Assembly: GCA_902612575.1 (NCBI GenBank)
Contig: CACMDZ010000004.1
Location: 1-64,000 of the forward strand
DNA: 64,000 bases
Reading direction: 5' to 3'
Source: an uncultured Pelagibacteraceae bacterium
GTDB taxonomy: Bacteria; Pseudomonadota; Alphaproteobacteria; Pelagibacterales; Pelagibacteraceae
Positions 30,947 through 39,975 of this stretch are shown one piece after another. Numbering within the stretch: position 1 is the first letter of the stretch; every line of letters starts with the position of its first letter. Under the pieces are notes generated by a model. The model made no database searches. It was not told the DNA's origin and saw only the letters and a program-made list of their open reading frames with translations. Position numbers and translations under genes: made by a program.

Positions 30947-31752
30947 TATTTAACTATAGGTTTTAGTAAACTCTGAATTTTAATGTGAATATTTTTATTT
31001 GAAGATGCAAGAATATTACCTGCAAATTTGGCATCCCTATTATCAATTGTTGAAACAATTCCACCTGATGCATTGATAATCGGTATTAATGGATGAATAT
31101 CCCAAATTTTATTACTGCATTGAAATACAACATCAAGCTTACCTTCGCAAACCTGTGCGTAAGACAAAGCATCAGAACAAGGAAATTGCATTAAATTTAA
31201 AAATTTTGTAATTTTTTTTTGTTTTTTTAAAGAAATTGCACCATGTAAACCTGCTGCTAATTTTAAATCTATATATTTAGCTTTTTTATTTACGCTAATT
31301 TTTTTTCTTTTATTATTTTCAACTACATATGCAACTTTATCAGATTGGTTATAATAATATTTTTTGAGTATTGGAAAATTAGCCAAACCATATATTGGAT
31401 TGCCTTTATAATTTAATGAAATTAAATTACTCCACGTTGGGCTTCCAATTACGAAAGATCGTGTTCCATCGATTGGATCAATAACCCAAGAGTAATCACT
31501 TTTTGATTTTTTATATCCAAATTCCTCACCAATGATTTCATGATGTGGAAACTTTTTATTTATTTTAAACCTAATGAATTTCTCAAATGCTTTGTCTGCT
31601 GTAGTAACAGGATCATACCCTTTACCCTTAATTTTATTTTGAACTTTAAATTTCTTACTTAATTTGTTGTAATAAAACTTGGATAAATCTTTAGCCAGCT
31701 GGTTTAAAAATCTAGGAAATTCATTATTATTTGGAATAATTTTTTTTTTCAT
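30946..31752 (-). CDS. inositol monophosphatase family protein (HisN-like)
   Basis: A 268-residue magnesium-dependent phosphatase. Motifs seen: GEEFGYKKS near 76 (metal-binding glutamate), WVIDPIDGTRSFVIG near 90-104 and the C-terminal IWDIHPLIPIINASGGIV. The family includes inositol-1-phosphatase, histidinol-phosphatase HisN and PAP phosphatase; the spacing and GEEFG motif favour HisN-like, so it could complete histidine synthesis. Divergent from the dioxygenase gene, with a palindrome in the 55-bp spacer. Confidence 0.88.
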   Translation of the reverse strand: MKKKIIPNNNEFPRFLNQLAKDLSKFYYNKLSKKFKVQNKIKGKGYDPVTTADKAFEKFIRFKINKKFPHHEIIGEEFGYKKSKSDYSWVIDPIDGTRSFVIGSPTWSNLISLNYKGNPIYGLANFPILKKYYYNQSDKVAYVVENNKRKKISVNKKAKYIDLKLAAGLHGAISLKKQKKITKFLNLMQFPCSDALSYAQVCEGKLDVVFQCSNKIWDIHPLIPIINASGGIVSTIDNRDAKFAGNILASSNKNIHIKIQSLLKPIVK

Positions 31753-31771
31753 TAAAAGGAATTACTATTTT

Positions 31772-31794
31772 ATTTATCTTGATTAAAGATAAAT
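31772..31794. promoter_or_regulatory. palindrome in divergent spacer
   Basis: ATTTATCTT, spacer GATTA, AAGATAAAT: perfect 9-bp arms 13 bp ahead of the dioxygenase ATG, which has no visible SD. It could be an operator for both divergent genes or a 5' hairpin on the rightward transcript. Confidence 0.4.
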
Positions 31795-31807
31795 TTAAAT
31801 TATTTTT

Positions 31808-32923
31808 ATGAAATACCTCATGAATATAGAAGTTGAAAAAAATAGAATATTCTTTAACGATGGCAATAATAGACAAGAAATTCACCCTTTCTGGCTTAGA
31901 GAAAGAGTTGAAAATAAAGAGTTCTTAGACGAAATCACACAACAAAGATTATTTGATCCCAGCATTTTACAAACCAATATTTTAATAGAGAAGGTAAAAT
32001 TAGAAAATGATGAATTAGAAATAAATTTCAATGATGGCGTCAAATCATATCTAAAAGTAAGCAATATTATTAACGAGTATTCTAATCAAAAAATGGTTAT
32101 GAGCTCTATAAAAAAAGTTAAATGGGACTCTAACTTAAATAATTTAAAAAACTTCATCTACAATGCTGATATTAGTGAAACTAAGGAAATGTATGACTTG
32201 CTTGTTTCTTTTTATCAATACGGATTTGTGATTATTAAAAATGTTCCAACTCAAGATAATTTCATTATAAATTTTGCTAATTCAATTGGAAGCGTAAGAA
32301 GGACGAATTTTGGAGAGTTTTTTAATGTAAGATCAATACCTAATCCTAATGATTTAGCATACACATCTTATAATTTGGCTCCTCATACAGATAATCCTTA
32401 CAGAATACCAGTACCATGTATTCAGCTTCTTCATTGTATTGAAAATGAGGTATCTGGTGGACTGTCAACTCTTGTGGATGGTTATACTGTTACCGAAGAT
32501 CTAAAAAATGAATTTAAAGATTATTATGAAATTCTTACTAAGATAAAAGTTAAATTTAAATTTATTGATAAAGAAGTCATATTAGAAGATTGGTCTGAAC
32601 TTATTAAGTTAGATGAAAAAGGAGAGTTTAAGCAAGTGAGATTTAGTCCAAGATTAGATTATGTGCCAATATTAAATAAAGAAAATTTAGATTTATATTA
32701 TAAAGCAAGGAACAAACTTTCAGAATTTTATAATTCAGATAAATATAGGATAGAATTTAAATTGAATCCTGGCGACTTGTTAATGATGGATAATTATAGA
32801 TTACTTCATGGTAGAACTAGTTTCGATTCAAATGAAGGAAATAGATTCCTTCAAGGGTGCTACATTGATTATGATAGTACTGAGGGAAAAATTAGACATC
32901 TTAAAAGAAAATTTAATATCTAA
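31808..32923 (+). CDS. gamma-butyrobetaine hydroxylase-like 2-oxoglutarate dioxygenase
   Basis: A 371-residue Fe(II)/2-oxoglutarate dioxygenase of the TauD superfamily. The N-terminal DUF971-like domain (residues 1-90, with IHPFWLRERV and FDPS) and the catalytic domain with Fe ligands His-x-Asp in LAPHTDNPYR and the distal His in DNYRLLHGRTSF are the gamma-butyrobetaine / trimethyllysine hydroxylase plan. Such enzymes hydroxylate trimethylated amines (carnitine route), though marine relatives act on other betaines. Start at 31808 or the in-frame ATG 31820. Converges on ccdA with one base between stops. Confidence 0.9.
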   Translation: MKYLMNIEVEKNRIFFNDGNNRQEIHPFWLRERVENKEFLDEITQQRLFDPSILQTNILIEKVKLENDELEINFNDGVKSYLKVSNIINEYSNQKMVMSSIKKVKWDSNLNNLKNFIYNADISETKEMYDLLVSFYQYGFVIIKNVPTQDNFIINFANSIGSVRRTNFGEFFNVRSIPNPNDLAYTSYNLAPHTDNPYRIPVPCIQLLHCIENEVSGGLSTLVDGYTVTEDLKNEFKDYYEILTKIKVKFKFIDKEVILEDWSELIKLDEKGEFKQVRFSPRLDYVPILNKENLDLYYKARNKLSEFYNSDKYRIEFKLNPGDLLMMDNYRLLHGRTSFDSNEGNRFLQGCYIDYDSTEGKIRHLKRKFNI

Positions 32924-32924
32924 C

Positions 32925-33632
32925 TTATCCAAGATTTTGCATAAATGGAATATATTCTAGTAGGTAATACCCTAAAGCTTGAAGTTGATTTGTAATCATT
33001 AATACTCCAGTAATCAAAAGGAGAGAACCACCTGTTTTATTTATAACATTCATTTTTGTTTTTAAATTTTTAGAAAAAATCATAAATTTCTGAATTAAAT
33101 ATCCCGATAAAATAAAAGGTAACGCAAGACCTAATGAATAAAATGATAAAAGTAAAATTCCTTTATTTATGCTTTCCTCTGTAGATGCAATTGCCAATAT
33201 TGATCCAAGAATAGGTCCAATGCAAGGTGTCCAACCAAAACCAAATGCCATACCAACTAAAATTGAGCTAAATACACCTGATTTTTTATCTGCTTGGAAC
33301 CTTTTCTCATAATTTAAAAACTTTAAATTAATCAAGCCTATTATTTGAAGTGAAAAAATTATTATAATTGTACCAGCTACAATTCTGAGAGTGTTTGAGT
33401 TATCTAAGACTAATGATCCTAAAAATGTTGCTGTTGCTCCAAAACTAATAAAAACAATTGAAAATCCAACCGTAAAAAGAACTATTGGAAATAAATTTAT
33501 ACTCTTTTTTTCTAGAAGTTCGTTTAAAGTTGAGCCAGATATATATGAAATATATCCTGGAATAAGTGGTAATACGCAAGGGGATAAAAAACTTATCAAA
33601 CCTGCGCTAAATGCAAGAAATATTTCGATCAT
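32925..33632 (-). CDS. ccdA: cytochrome c biogenesis protein CcdA
   Basis: A 235-residue inner-membrane protein with six hydrophobic segments that passes electrons from cytosolic thioredoxin to periplasmic thiols. The two redox cysteines are seen: Cys19 in FLSPCVLPLIPGY and the second near 134 in GWTPCIGPILG, each with the family's prolines. Its ATG overlaps the last base of ppc, so it is at the end of the sugar-pathway operon, an unusual place. It may serve periplasmic MsrA or cytochrome c maturation; no ccmG/thioredoxin-like gene is next to it. Confidence 0.93.
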   Translation of the reverse strand: MIEIFLAFSAGLISFLSPCVLPLIPGYISYISGSTLNELLEKKSINLFPIVLFTVGFSIVFISFGATATFLGSLVLDNSNTLRIVAGTIIIIFSLQIIGLINLKFLNYEKRFQADKKSGVFSSILVGMAFGFGWTPCIGPILGSILAIASTEESINKGILLLSFYSLGLALPFILSGYLIQKFMIFSKNLKTKMNVINKTGGSLLLITGVLMITNQLQALGYYLLEYIPFMQNLG

Positions 33633-36319
33633 TATCCTGTATTTTTAATCGCTGCAGAAATTCCTGCAATAGATGTCATCATCGCATCATCAAGTAACTT
33701 TTTGCTTTTTTTATCTAATTTCTTTTGTTTTTGCTTTTTCATCACGGTTACTTGTAAAACATTGAGTATTTCTGAGTAGATATTTCTAATAATTGCAGGT
33801 CCCCGGAAAGCTTTTCTTTGTTTAAGTATTTCTCTAGGAGTAATATCATGATTTAATTTTTTTACTGCATTAAACTGATATCTTAGTTTATCACCTACTC
33901 TAACTAATTTTTGGTCTGCTAAATTTTTTTCATAAATTTTTGAAATTTCAGGATCAACTTTTGATAAGACCATGTCTAATAAATCCATTGTAGAATTAAA
34001 ATACGGCCAATTTTTTTCCATATCTGTTAAAGTTTTTTTAAATTTTTTAATTGATGAGTACCTTAAAGCTTCAGCGGTTCCTAACCAGGCAGGCAACATC
34101 AGTCTTATTTGTGTCCAAGCGAAAACCCATGGTATGGCTCTTAAACTATTAATGTTATCTACATTCTTTCTTTTGGATGGTCTTGATCCTATCGATAACT
34201 TACCAAGAGCCATATGTGGCGTAACGGTTTTAAAATATCTGATGAAGTCAGAGGTTTGATTAATATTTTTTCTATAAGAACTAGTTGAGACATTTGACAT
34301 GTTTTGAATAAGATTTCTCCATTCTTTTTTTGGATTTGGAGGTGGATTTAGAGTTGCTTCCATGACAGAGCCAATATAACTACACAGGTTATACTTTGCT
34401 AATGGCTCATATCCGTATTTTTGTTGTATTACTTCACCTTGGTCTGTAATTCTTATTTTTCCGTTAACAGAATAAGGTGGCTGCGATCTTAAAGTTGCTT
34501 GAATAGGTCCTCCTCCTCTACCAGCAGAACCACCTCTACCATGAAAAAATGTAACGTTAATTTTATATTTTTTTGCTAATTTAATAATTTCTTCTTGTAA
34601 TTTATATTGATGCCAACTAGCTGATAATTTACCTGCATCTTTACTAGAGTCTGAATACCCAATCATAATTTCTTGCTTATTTAGTATGTATTTTCTGTAC
34701 CATTTTAATGAGAATAATTTTTCCATTATTTTTTTACCATTTTTCAAATCATCTAAAGTCTCAAATAAAGGAACTACTCTTAACTTGCTTTTGATATTAG
34801 CCTCTTTTTGCAAATGCATTACAGATAAAATATCTGAGGCAGATGAAGTCATTGATATAACGTACGCTCCTAAACACTCTTTTGGTTGACTAGACAAAGC
34901 TTTAAAAGTTGACCAAACTTCTTTATTTTCCTTATTTTTAAAAATAAATTTATTAATTGAATTTTTACCTCTAATTTTATCTGATAAATACTTTATTTTT
35001 TCTGTCTCACTCCAAGAATTATAATTTCGCCTAGATTTTCTTTTTATAAATTCATTCAGTAATTGTGAATGTCTAGATGACTCTTGTCTTATATCCAGTC
35101 TTGCAAGATTGATTCCAAAACATTTTGCTCTTCTCATTAAATCAAGTAAATCACCACTAGCTATATTTTCGTTCTGATTTTGCTCTAAAGACTCTCTTAC
35201 AACTCTTAAGGGTTTTAAAATTTCTTCTCTTTCAGAAAGTAATATTTTTTCATTTAATGGTTTGCCATAATTAAGATGTTGTTCTATTTCTCTATGGGTT
35301 GTTCTTAGTTTATCTCTTAATGGTCTTAAATAAACTCTATATGGCTCAAAGGTTTTTCCTGTAGCTTTTAATATTTTATTTGAGCATTTTTCCATAGAGT
35401 AAGATCTAATTAATTTAGTTAAAGACTTTTCATAAAGTTTAGCAGCTTCCCATCTTGATAAAAGAATAACTCTTTTGGTAACCTCGGAAGTTACAAAAGG
35501 ATTCCCATCTCTGTCGCCTCCCATCCAAGACCCAAATTCAATTGGATTAAAATTTTTTGGAAGTCCTTTGCCCATATTTTTTTCAAAAATTTGATTTAAT
35601 CTTCTGTAAACTTTAGGTATTGTATCCCATAAACTATCCTCAATAATTGCTAATCCCCATCTAGCCTCTTCTGGAGGAGTAGGTCTAGATCTTTTAATTT
35701 CATCTGTATTCCAAATGATTGTAATTTCATCGTATAGTTTTTTATCTAAAATTTTTAATTTTGATGGATAATTATTTAGAAGAATTCTTTGCTCAAGAAT
35801 TTCTGTTAATGTATGATATTTTTGAATCAAAGTTCTTCTTTTAACTTCAGTAGGATGAGCTGTTAAAACTATTCCAATATTTAAACTTTTTGCAATATTA
35901 TAAATTTTATTATTTGAAATTTTTTTATTTTTAAAAAAATTTTCAAAAATTTCTTCTATAAATATATTTTGGAATTTTTTATTTGATTTTATATTTTCAT
36001 ATTGATCTAAAGTTCTAGATGCATCTATTGACTCTGCTAAATTATAAAAATTCATGAAATGATTAAATGCTCTTGTTAATTTAAATAAAGACTGTGGGCT
36101 AAGTTTATTAACTTCTCTTAGAATTTTCTTAAATGGTTCTTTCCTACTTTTATTTGCAACATTTGCCTTTGACAAAAGTCTAATTTTTTCAACTAAGTTA
36201 AAAAAGTTAGAGCCCTCCTGTTTTTTTATTACTTTACCAAGAATATTGCCCAAATGTCTAACGTCATCCCTAAGTGATTTGGTTGGAATTCTTTCGTAAT
36301 AAAGATCTCGTTTTAACAT
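33632..36319 (-). CDS. ppc: phosphoenolpyruvate carboxylase
   Basis: An 895-residue cytosolic enzyme that makes oxaloacetate from PEP and bicarbonate. Seen: LRDDVRHLGNILG at the N-terminus, the catalytic histidine in VLTAHPTEVKRRT near residue 153, GSWMGGDRDGNPFV near 265, MIGYSDSSKDAGKL near 560, FFHGRGGSAGRGGGP near 595 and the conserved end ISAAIKNTG. Its start overlaps the end of the SMP-30 gene by 50 bp, and its last base overlaps ccdA. Placement in a sugar-acid operon links carbon influx to anaplerosis. Confidence 0.96.
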   Translation of the reverse strand: MLKRDLYYERIPTKSLRDDVRHLGNILGKVIKKQEGSNFFNLVEKIRLLSKANVANKSRKEPFKKILREVNKLSPQSLFKLTRAFNHFMNFYNLAESIDASRTLDQYENIKSNKKFQNIFIEEIFENFFKNKKISNNKIYNIAKSLNIGIVLTAHPTEVKRRTLIQKYHTLTEILEQRILLNNYPSKLKILDKKLYDEITIIWNTDEIKRSRPTPPEEARWGLAIIEDSLWDTIPKVYRRLNQIFEKNMGKGLPKNFNPIEFGSWMGGDRDGNPFVTSEVTKRVILLSRWEAAKLYEKSLTKLIRSYSMEKCSNKILKATGKTFEPYRVYLRPLRDKLRTTHREIEQHLNYGKPLNEKILLSEREEILKPLRVVRESLEQNQNENIASGDLLDLMRRAKCFGINLARLDIRQESSRHSQLLNEFIKRKSRRNYNSWSETEKIKYLSDKIRGKNSINKFIFKNKENKEVWSTFKALSSQPKECLGAYVISMTSSASDILSVMHLQKEANIKSKLRVVPLFETLDDLKNGKKIMEKLFSLKWYRKYILNKQEIMIGYSDSSKDAGKLSASWHQYKLQEEIIKLAKKYKINVTFFHGRGGSAGRGGGPIQATLRSQPPYSVNGKIRITDQGEVIQQKYGYEPLAKYNLCSYIGSVMEATLNPPPNPKKEWRNLIQNMSNVSTSSYRKNINQTSDFIRYFKTVTPHMALGKLSIGSRPSKRKNVDNINSLRAIPWVFAWTQIRLMLPAWLGTAEALRYSSIKKFKKTLTDMEKNWPYFNSTMDLLDMVLSKVDPEISKIYEKNLADQKLVRVGDKLRYQFNAVKKLNHDITPREILKQRKAFRGPAIIRNIYSEILNVLQVTVMKKQKQKKLDKKSKKLLDDAMMTSIAGISAAIKNTG

Positions 36320-37205
36320 GATTAAAATTAAATTTTTTTTGATTTATACCTTTCGTATTTGTTTCTATTTTAAATAAACTTCCTGAGAATTTAAATTTTT
36401 TAATTTCACTTTTTTTCATACCTTTTAAGGCTGAAGTTACAAATAATTCTGAGTTATTTTTACCACCAAATGCACAGTTTGTTATATTTTTTGCGGGTAA
36501 TTTTACTTTATGTAGTATTTTTCCAGATTTACTAAAAATTGAAATACATGCTCCGTGAAAATGACAAACCCAAAGATTTTTATTTTTGTCTAAAGTCATT
36601 CCATCAGGTACACCTTGATTCTTTGTAAATTTTTTAAATACAATTTTTTTGGTAATATTTAAATTTTTATTTATTTTAATTTTATAAATAGTTTTTTTCC
36701 TACTATCTGTATGATAAAAATTATTGCTATCTATAAATGCTGGACCGTTTGTTATGTAATAAGTGGTATCAACTTTTTTTAAATTTAATTTTTTATCAAG
36801 GCAATATAATGATCCATTTGTCAAATTTCTTTCAGGATTATCCATAGTACCAAACCATAATCTACCTGATGGGTCTGTCTTACCATCATTAATACGATTT
36901 GTTTTAATGTCTTTTTCTATATAAATTGACTTTAAAATTTTTTTCGTTTTTAAGTTTAAAATTCTTAACTCACCCTGAAGACCTAATATAAAAATGTTAT
37001 TTTTAATATGTGCTAGAAAACCTATCTCTTTATTAATTTTAATTATTTTTCTTTTATTATTTTTTATATTTAAGATATTTATTCTTTTTTTTTTTATATC
37101 AGTAAAATAAATCGATTTATGTTCTTTTACCCATAATGTTCCCTCACCTAATATACATTTAGCGTTCCACAAAACTTCAGGTTTTGAGGTTTTTATTTTA
37201 ACCAT
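36270..37205 (-). CDS. SMP-30/gluconolactonase-like lactonase
   Basis: A six-bladed beta-propeller of the SMP-30/LRE family (about 311 residues from ATG 37205). Seen: WNAKCILGEGTLWV with the metal-binding glutamate, NDGKTDPSGRLWFGTMD and VPDGMTLDKNKNLWVCHF, the blocks that hold the divalent-metal ligands. Family members open sugar lactones to acids. I use ATG 37205, which overlaps the dehydratase stop by 8 bp, over an in-frame ATG at 37250. In this operon it would convert a deoxysugar lactone such as L-fuconolactone to the acid used by the adjacent dehydratase (inference). Confidence 0.87.
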   Translation of the reverse strand: MVKIKTSKPEVLWNAKCILGEGTLWVKEHKSIYFTDIKKKRINILNIKNNKRKIIKINKEIGFLAHIKNNIFILGLQGELRILNLKTKKILKSIYIEKDIKTNRINDGKTDPSGRLWFGTMDNPERNLTNGSLYCLDKKLNLKKVDTTYYITNGPAFIDSNNFYHTDSRKKTIYKIKINKNLNITKKIVFKKFTKNQGVPDGMTLDKNKNLWVCHFHGACISIFSKSGKILHKVKLPAKNITNCAFGGKNNSELFVTSALKGMKKSEIKKFKFSGSLFKIETNTKGINQKKFNFNHVKTRSLLRKNSNQIT

Positions 37206-38370
37206 TGTATTCGTATTTTTTAATGAAATCTTTATTTGGATTAATTCCAATCCCTATATTTTCTAATGGAGATGCGAACCCATTTTTATTTTTAACTTGA
37301 TCTAAAATTGAAAATTTTTCCTCTGCTAAATCAGTTATGAAAATATTTTTTTCTGTTGTATCAAACTCTAACATAGACTTTGTTGGAAATAGTCCACCTG
37401 GCATATCGGGTAATGTTGTTAGCAAATGAAGATTAACCGCCACACTTAAAGCTGAACCCCATACATGATTTACTATTGGAATAAAATTAGACTGTGCTAA
37501 CGCTGATACTTTTAAATATTCAGTAATTCCACCTAAACCACAAACCTCAGGTTGAGCTATATCAATACAATTATTTTTTATAAGTTGGTTCCAACCATAT
37601 TTTGTAAACTCAGCCTCACCTCCAGCAATATTAGTTTTTAATTTTTCTTTAAGTTCTTTGTAGCTATCATAATCTTCTGGAGCAACAGGTTCTTCAAACC
37701 AGTAAATATTCATTTCATCTAATCCTCTTCCAACATATAATGCATCATTTTTATTATAAGCATGATTTGCATCCACCATGAGTTTAAATTCAGATCCAAT
37801 TGTATCTCTTACAGCGCTAACCAACTTTAAATCTTCTTTAGGACCCATGCCAATTTTCATTTTCATAGCTTTAAAATTCTTTTCTTTTATTTGATTAGCC
37901 TCATTTTTGAACAATTCACAAAGTTCATCGACTGTTTTTTTTTGCAACATCATGCCGTACCCATAAACTGGAATTTTATCATTAGTTTTACCTCCTAGTA
38001 GTTGATAAAGAGGTAAATTAGATTTTTTTGCCAATATATCCCACAATGCTATGTCAATTCCTGACAATGCTTGAATTGGCATTCCCTTTTGACCACTGTC
38101 TCTGAGTAAATTGTATACTTTGTGCCAAATATATTCTTTTTTAAGTGGATCATCTCCTTTTATTAAAGGTTGAATAACTTTTTCTACAATATATTTATTT
38201 GCAAGAGCTATATTTCCAGGCCCAAAACACTCTCCCCAGCCTGTGATTCCTTCATCAGTCTCTACTTCAACTAAGTGGGCCGTTCTATGTTTGTAATATT
38301 GTTGTGAGTATCCTAGTTCTTTGTCTAACTCATATCTAAGTACATGACTTTTGATTGAGGTTATTTTCAC
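37198..38370 (-). CDS. enolase-superfamily sugar-acid dehydratase (mandelate racemase subgroup)
   Basis: A 390-residue enzyme. Active-site residues seen: KxK in KAMKMKIGM near 168-170, metal ligands Asp in VDANHAY near 198, Glu in WFEEPV near 224 and Glu in GGEAEF near 250, and the catalytic histidine in VNHVWGSA near 300. This is the mandelate racemase subgroup (KxK, His), which contains dehydratases for fuconate, galactonate and other acids. Exact acid not readable. The neighbours (SMP-30, BDH2-like SDR, FAH hydrolase) suggest L-fuconate or a similar 6-deoxyaldonate. Confidence 0.91.
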   Translation of the reverse strand: MKITSIKSHVLRYELDKELGYSQQYYKHRTAHLVEVETDEGITGWGECFGPGNIALANKYIVEKVIQPLIKGDDPLKKEYIWHKVYNLLRDSGQKGMPIQALSGIDIALWDILAKKSNLPLYQLLGGKTNDKIPVYGYGMMLQKKTVDELCELFKNEANQIKEKNFKAMKMKIGMGPKEDLKLVSAVRDTIGSEFKLMVDANHAYNKNDALYVGRGLDEMNIYWFEEPVAPEDYDSYKELKEKLKTNIAGGEAEFTKYGWNQLIKNNCIDIAQPEVCGLGGITEYLKVSALAQSNFIPIVNHVWGSALSVAVNLHLLTTLPDMPGGLFPTKSMLEFDTTEKNIFITDLAEEKFSILDQVKNKNGFASPLENIGIGINPNKDFIKKYEYNG

Positions 38371-38375
38371 AAATT

Positions 38376-39218
38376 TTAAACAGCAACTACTTTAGAGTTC
38401 TGTTCTCCTAAGTTCTCTATTGATAGTTTCATTTGGTCACCTGCTTTCAGAAATACTTGTGGTTTTCTACCCATTCCAACTCCTGGAGGTGTTCCAGTTG
38501 TGATTATATCCCCTGGTTGTAATGACATAAATTTACTTACATAAGATACAATGATATCAACGTTAAAGATCATAGTACTTGTATTTCCCGTTTGCATTCT
38601 CTCACCATTTACATCCAACATCATTTTTAAATTATTTATGTCCTTAATTTCATCCTTAGTTACTAGGTAAGGTCCAGTGGGCCCATACGTATCGTGAGAT
38701 TTGCCTTTAACCCATTGTCCCATTTTCTCAATTTGCCATTCTCTTTCACTAACATCGTTTACTAAACAATATCCTAAAATATGATCTTGTGATTGGTCTT
38801 CTGAAATATGTTTAGCCTCTTTTCCTATTACAATTCCAAGTTCAACTTCCCAATCTAGTTTTTTTGATCCTGAAACTATTTCCACATCATCATTAGGACC
38901 ACACATAGAACTAGTAGCCTTCATAAACATAATTGGTTCTTTTGGAATATCAGCGCCAACTTCAGCAGCATGGTCTGAATAATTAAGCCCTATTGCAACA
39001 AACTTTCCCGGGCTTGTAATGCAAGAACCTATTCTTTGATCTGATGAAATTTCTGGAAGGCTTGATGTATCAACAGTTTGAATGTTTGAAATTGTTTCAA
39101 AATTTAAATTATGTGGGTTTAAATCACTTACATGTGAGCTAATATCTCTTATTTTTCCATCACCATCTAGTATTGCTGGTTTTTCTTTTCCCTTTTCACC
39201 TACTCTTAATAGTTTCAT
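38376..39218 (-). CDS. fumarylacetoacetate hydrolase family protein (2,4-diketo-3-deoxyaldonate hydrolase-like)
   Basis: A 280-residue enzyme of the FAH family. Seen: VAIGLNYSDHAAEVG near 72-86, the metal-binding glutamates and aspartate in DWEVELGIVIGKEAKH near 122, and GDIITTGTPPGVGMG near 240. Family members cleave C-C bonds in 2,4-diketo acids. In the non-phosphorylative L-fucose route the FAH hydrolase splits 2,4-diketo-3-deoxy-L-fuconate into pyruvate and L-lactate, which fits the gene set here. Lies 16 bp from the SDR gene and 5 bp from the dehydratase gene. A good SD (AGGAGAAAT) is present. Confidence 0.91.
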   Translation of the reverse strand: MKLLRVGEKGKEKPAILDGDGKIRDISSHVSDLNPHNLNFETISNIQTVDTSSLPEISSDQRIGSCITSPGKFVAIGLNYSDHAAEVGADIPKEPIMFMKATSSMCGPNDDVEIVSGSKKLDWEVELGIVIGKEAKHISEDQSQDHILGYCLVNDVSEREWQIEKMGQWVKGKSHDTYGPTGPYLVTKDEIKDINNLKMMLDVNGERMQTGNTSTMIFNVDIIVSYVSKFMSLQPGDIITTGTPPGVGMGRKPQVFLKAGDQMKLSIENLGEQNSKVVAV

Positions 39219-39234
39219 TATTTCTCCTTTATAT

Positions 39235-39975
39235 TTAAATTGTCATTCCACCATCAACAGAAAAAGTATTTCCTGTTGTAAATGTTGATTCATCACTAGC
39301 TAAATAAATAGCAAAATCAGCTATTTCTTGTGCAGTTCCTAGTCTTTCCATGGGTTGTCTTGCTATGAAATCTTTTTTTGCCTTAACTGGGTCCGGGCTT
39401 TGTTTTACTCTATCTTCCCAAGAAGGAGTGAATACGGTTCCAGGTGCAATTGCATTACATCTAATTTTTTGCTTAACAAAATCAGATGCGATTGATTTTG
39501 TTAGTCCAATAATAGCTGCTTTACTTGCTCCATATACAAATCTGTTTGGTAGACCCTTAATACTAGATGCAACAGAGGCAACGTTAATAATACTGCCTCC
39601 ATTATTATTAATCATTGTTGGTAATGTAGCTTTACACATAAAGTACATAGATTTAATATTAGTATCGAAAGAAAAATCCCAATCTTTCTCCTCACAATCT
39701 AAAATTGTTCCATGATGAACAAATCCTACTGCATTAAATAATACATCTATATTTCTAAATGTATTTATGAATTCTTTGATATCTTCATTTTTTGTTGAGT
39801 CTAATTTTTTTACTTTAATTTTTGGGTATTCTTTATTTAGTTCACTTAAAGTATTTTCATTAATGTCTGTAGCAGTGACATTGGCACCTTCATTATGAAA
39901 AGTTACAGCTGTTGCTTTTCCTATCCCTTGTCCAGCTGCAGTGATGATTACTTCTTTTCCCTCAAGTCTTCCCAT
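39235..39975 (-). CDS. SDR dehydrogenase, BDH2/DHRS6-like (2-keto-3-deoxy-L-fuconate dehydrogenase candidate)
   Basis: A 246-residue NAD-dependent dehydrogenase. Rossmann motif ITAAGQGIGKATA at 11-23, Asp after strand 2 (TATDIN) for NAD, NAVGFVHHGTILDCEEKDWD, SVASSIKG and the YGASK catalytic pair are visible. The block GFVHHGTxLDCEEKDWDF is shared, as I recall it, with human BDH2 and its bacterial relatives, which include the 2-keto-3-deoxy-L-fuconate dehydrogenase of Xanthomonas. Overlaps the upstream beta-hydroxyacid dehydrogenase gene by 14 bp. Catalyses the oxidation step before the FAH hydrolase (inference). Confidence 0.91.
   Translation of the reverse strand: MGRLEGKEVIITAAGQGIGKATAVTFHNEGANVTATDINENTLSELNKEYPKIKVKKLDSTKNEDIKEFINTFRNIDVLFNAVGFVHHGTILDCEEKDWDFSFDTNIKSMYFMCKATLPTMINNNGGSIINVASVASSIKGLPNRFVYGASKAAIIGLTKSIASDFVKQKIRCNAIAPGTVFTPSWEDRVKQSPDPVKAKKDFIARQPMERLGTAQEIADFAIYLASDESTFTTGNTFSVDGGMTI

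Noticed and set aside
36270-36319. 50-bp overlap of SMP-30 and ppc as an assembly or annotation error
   Set aside because: Both frames are intact: ppc needs the N-terminal LRDDVRHLG block and the SMP-30 frame continues to a single stop; a coupled overlap is plausible, so I keep both ends.
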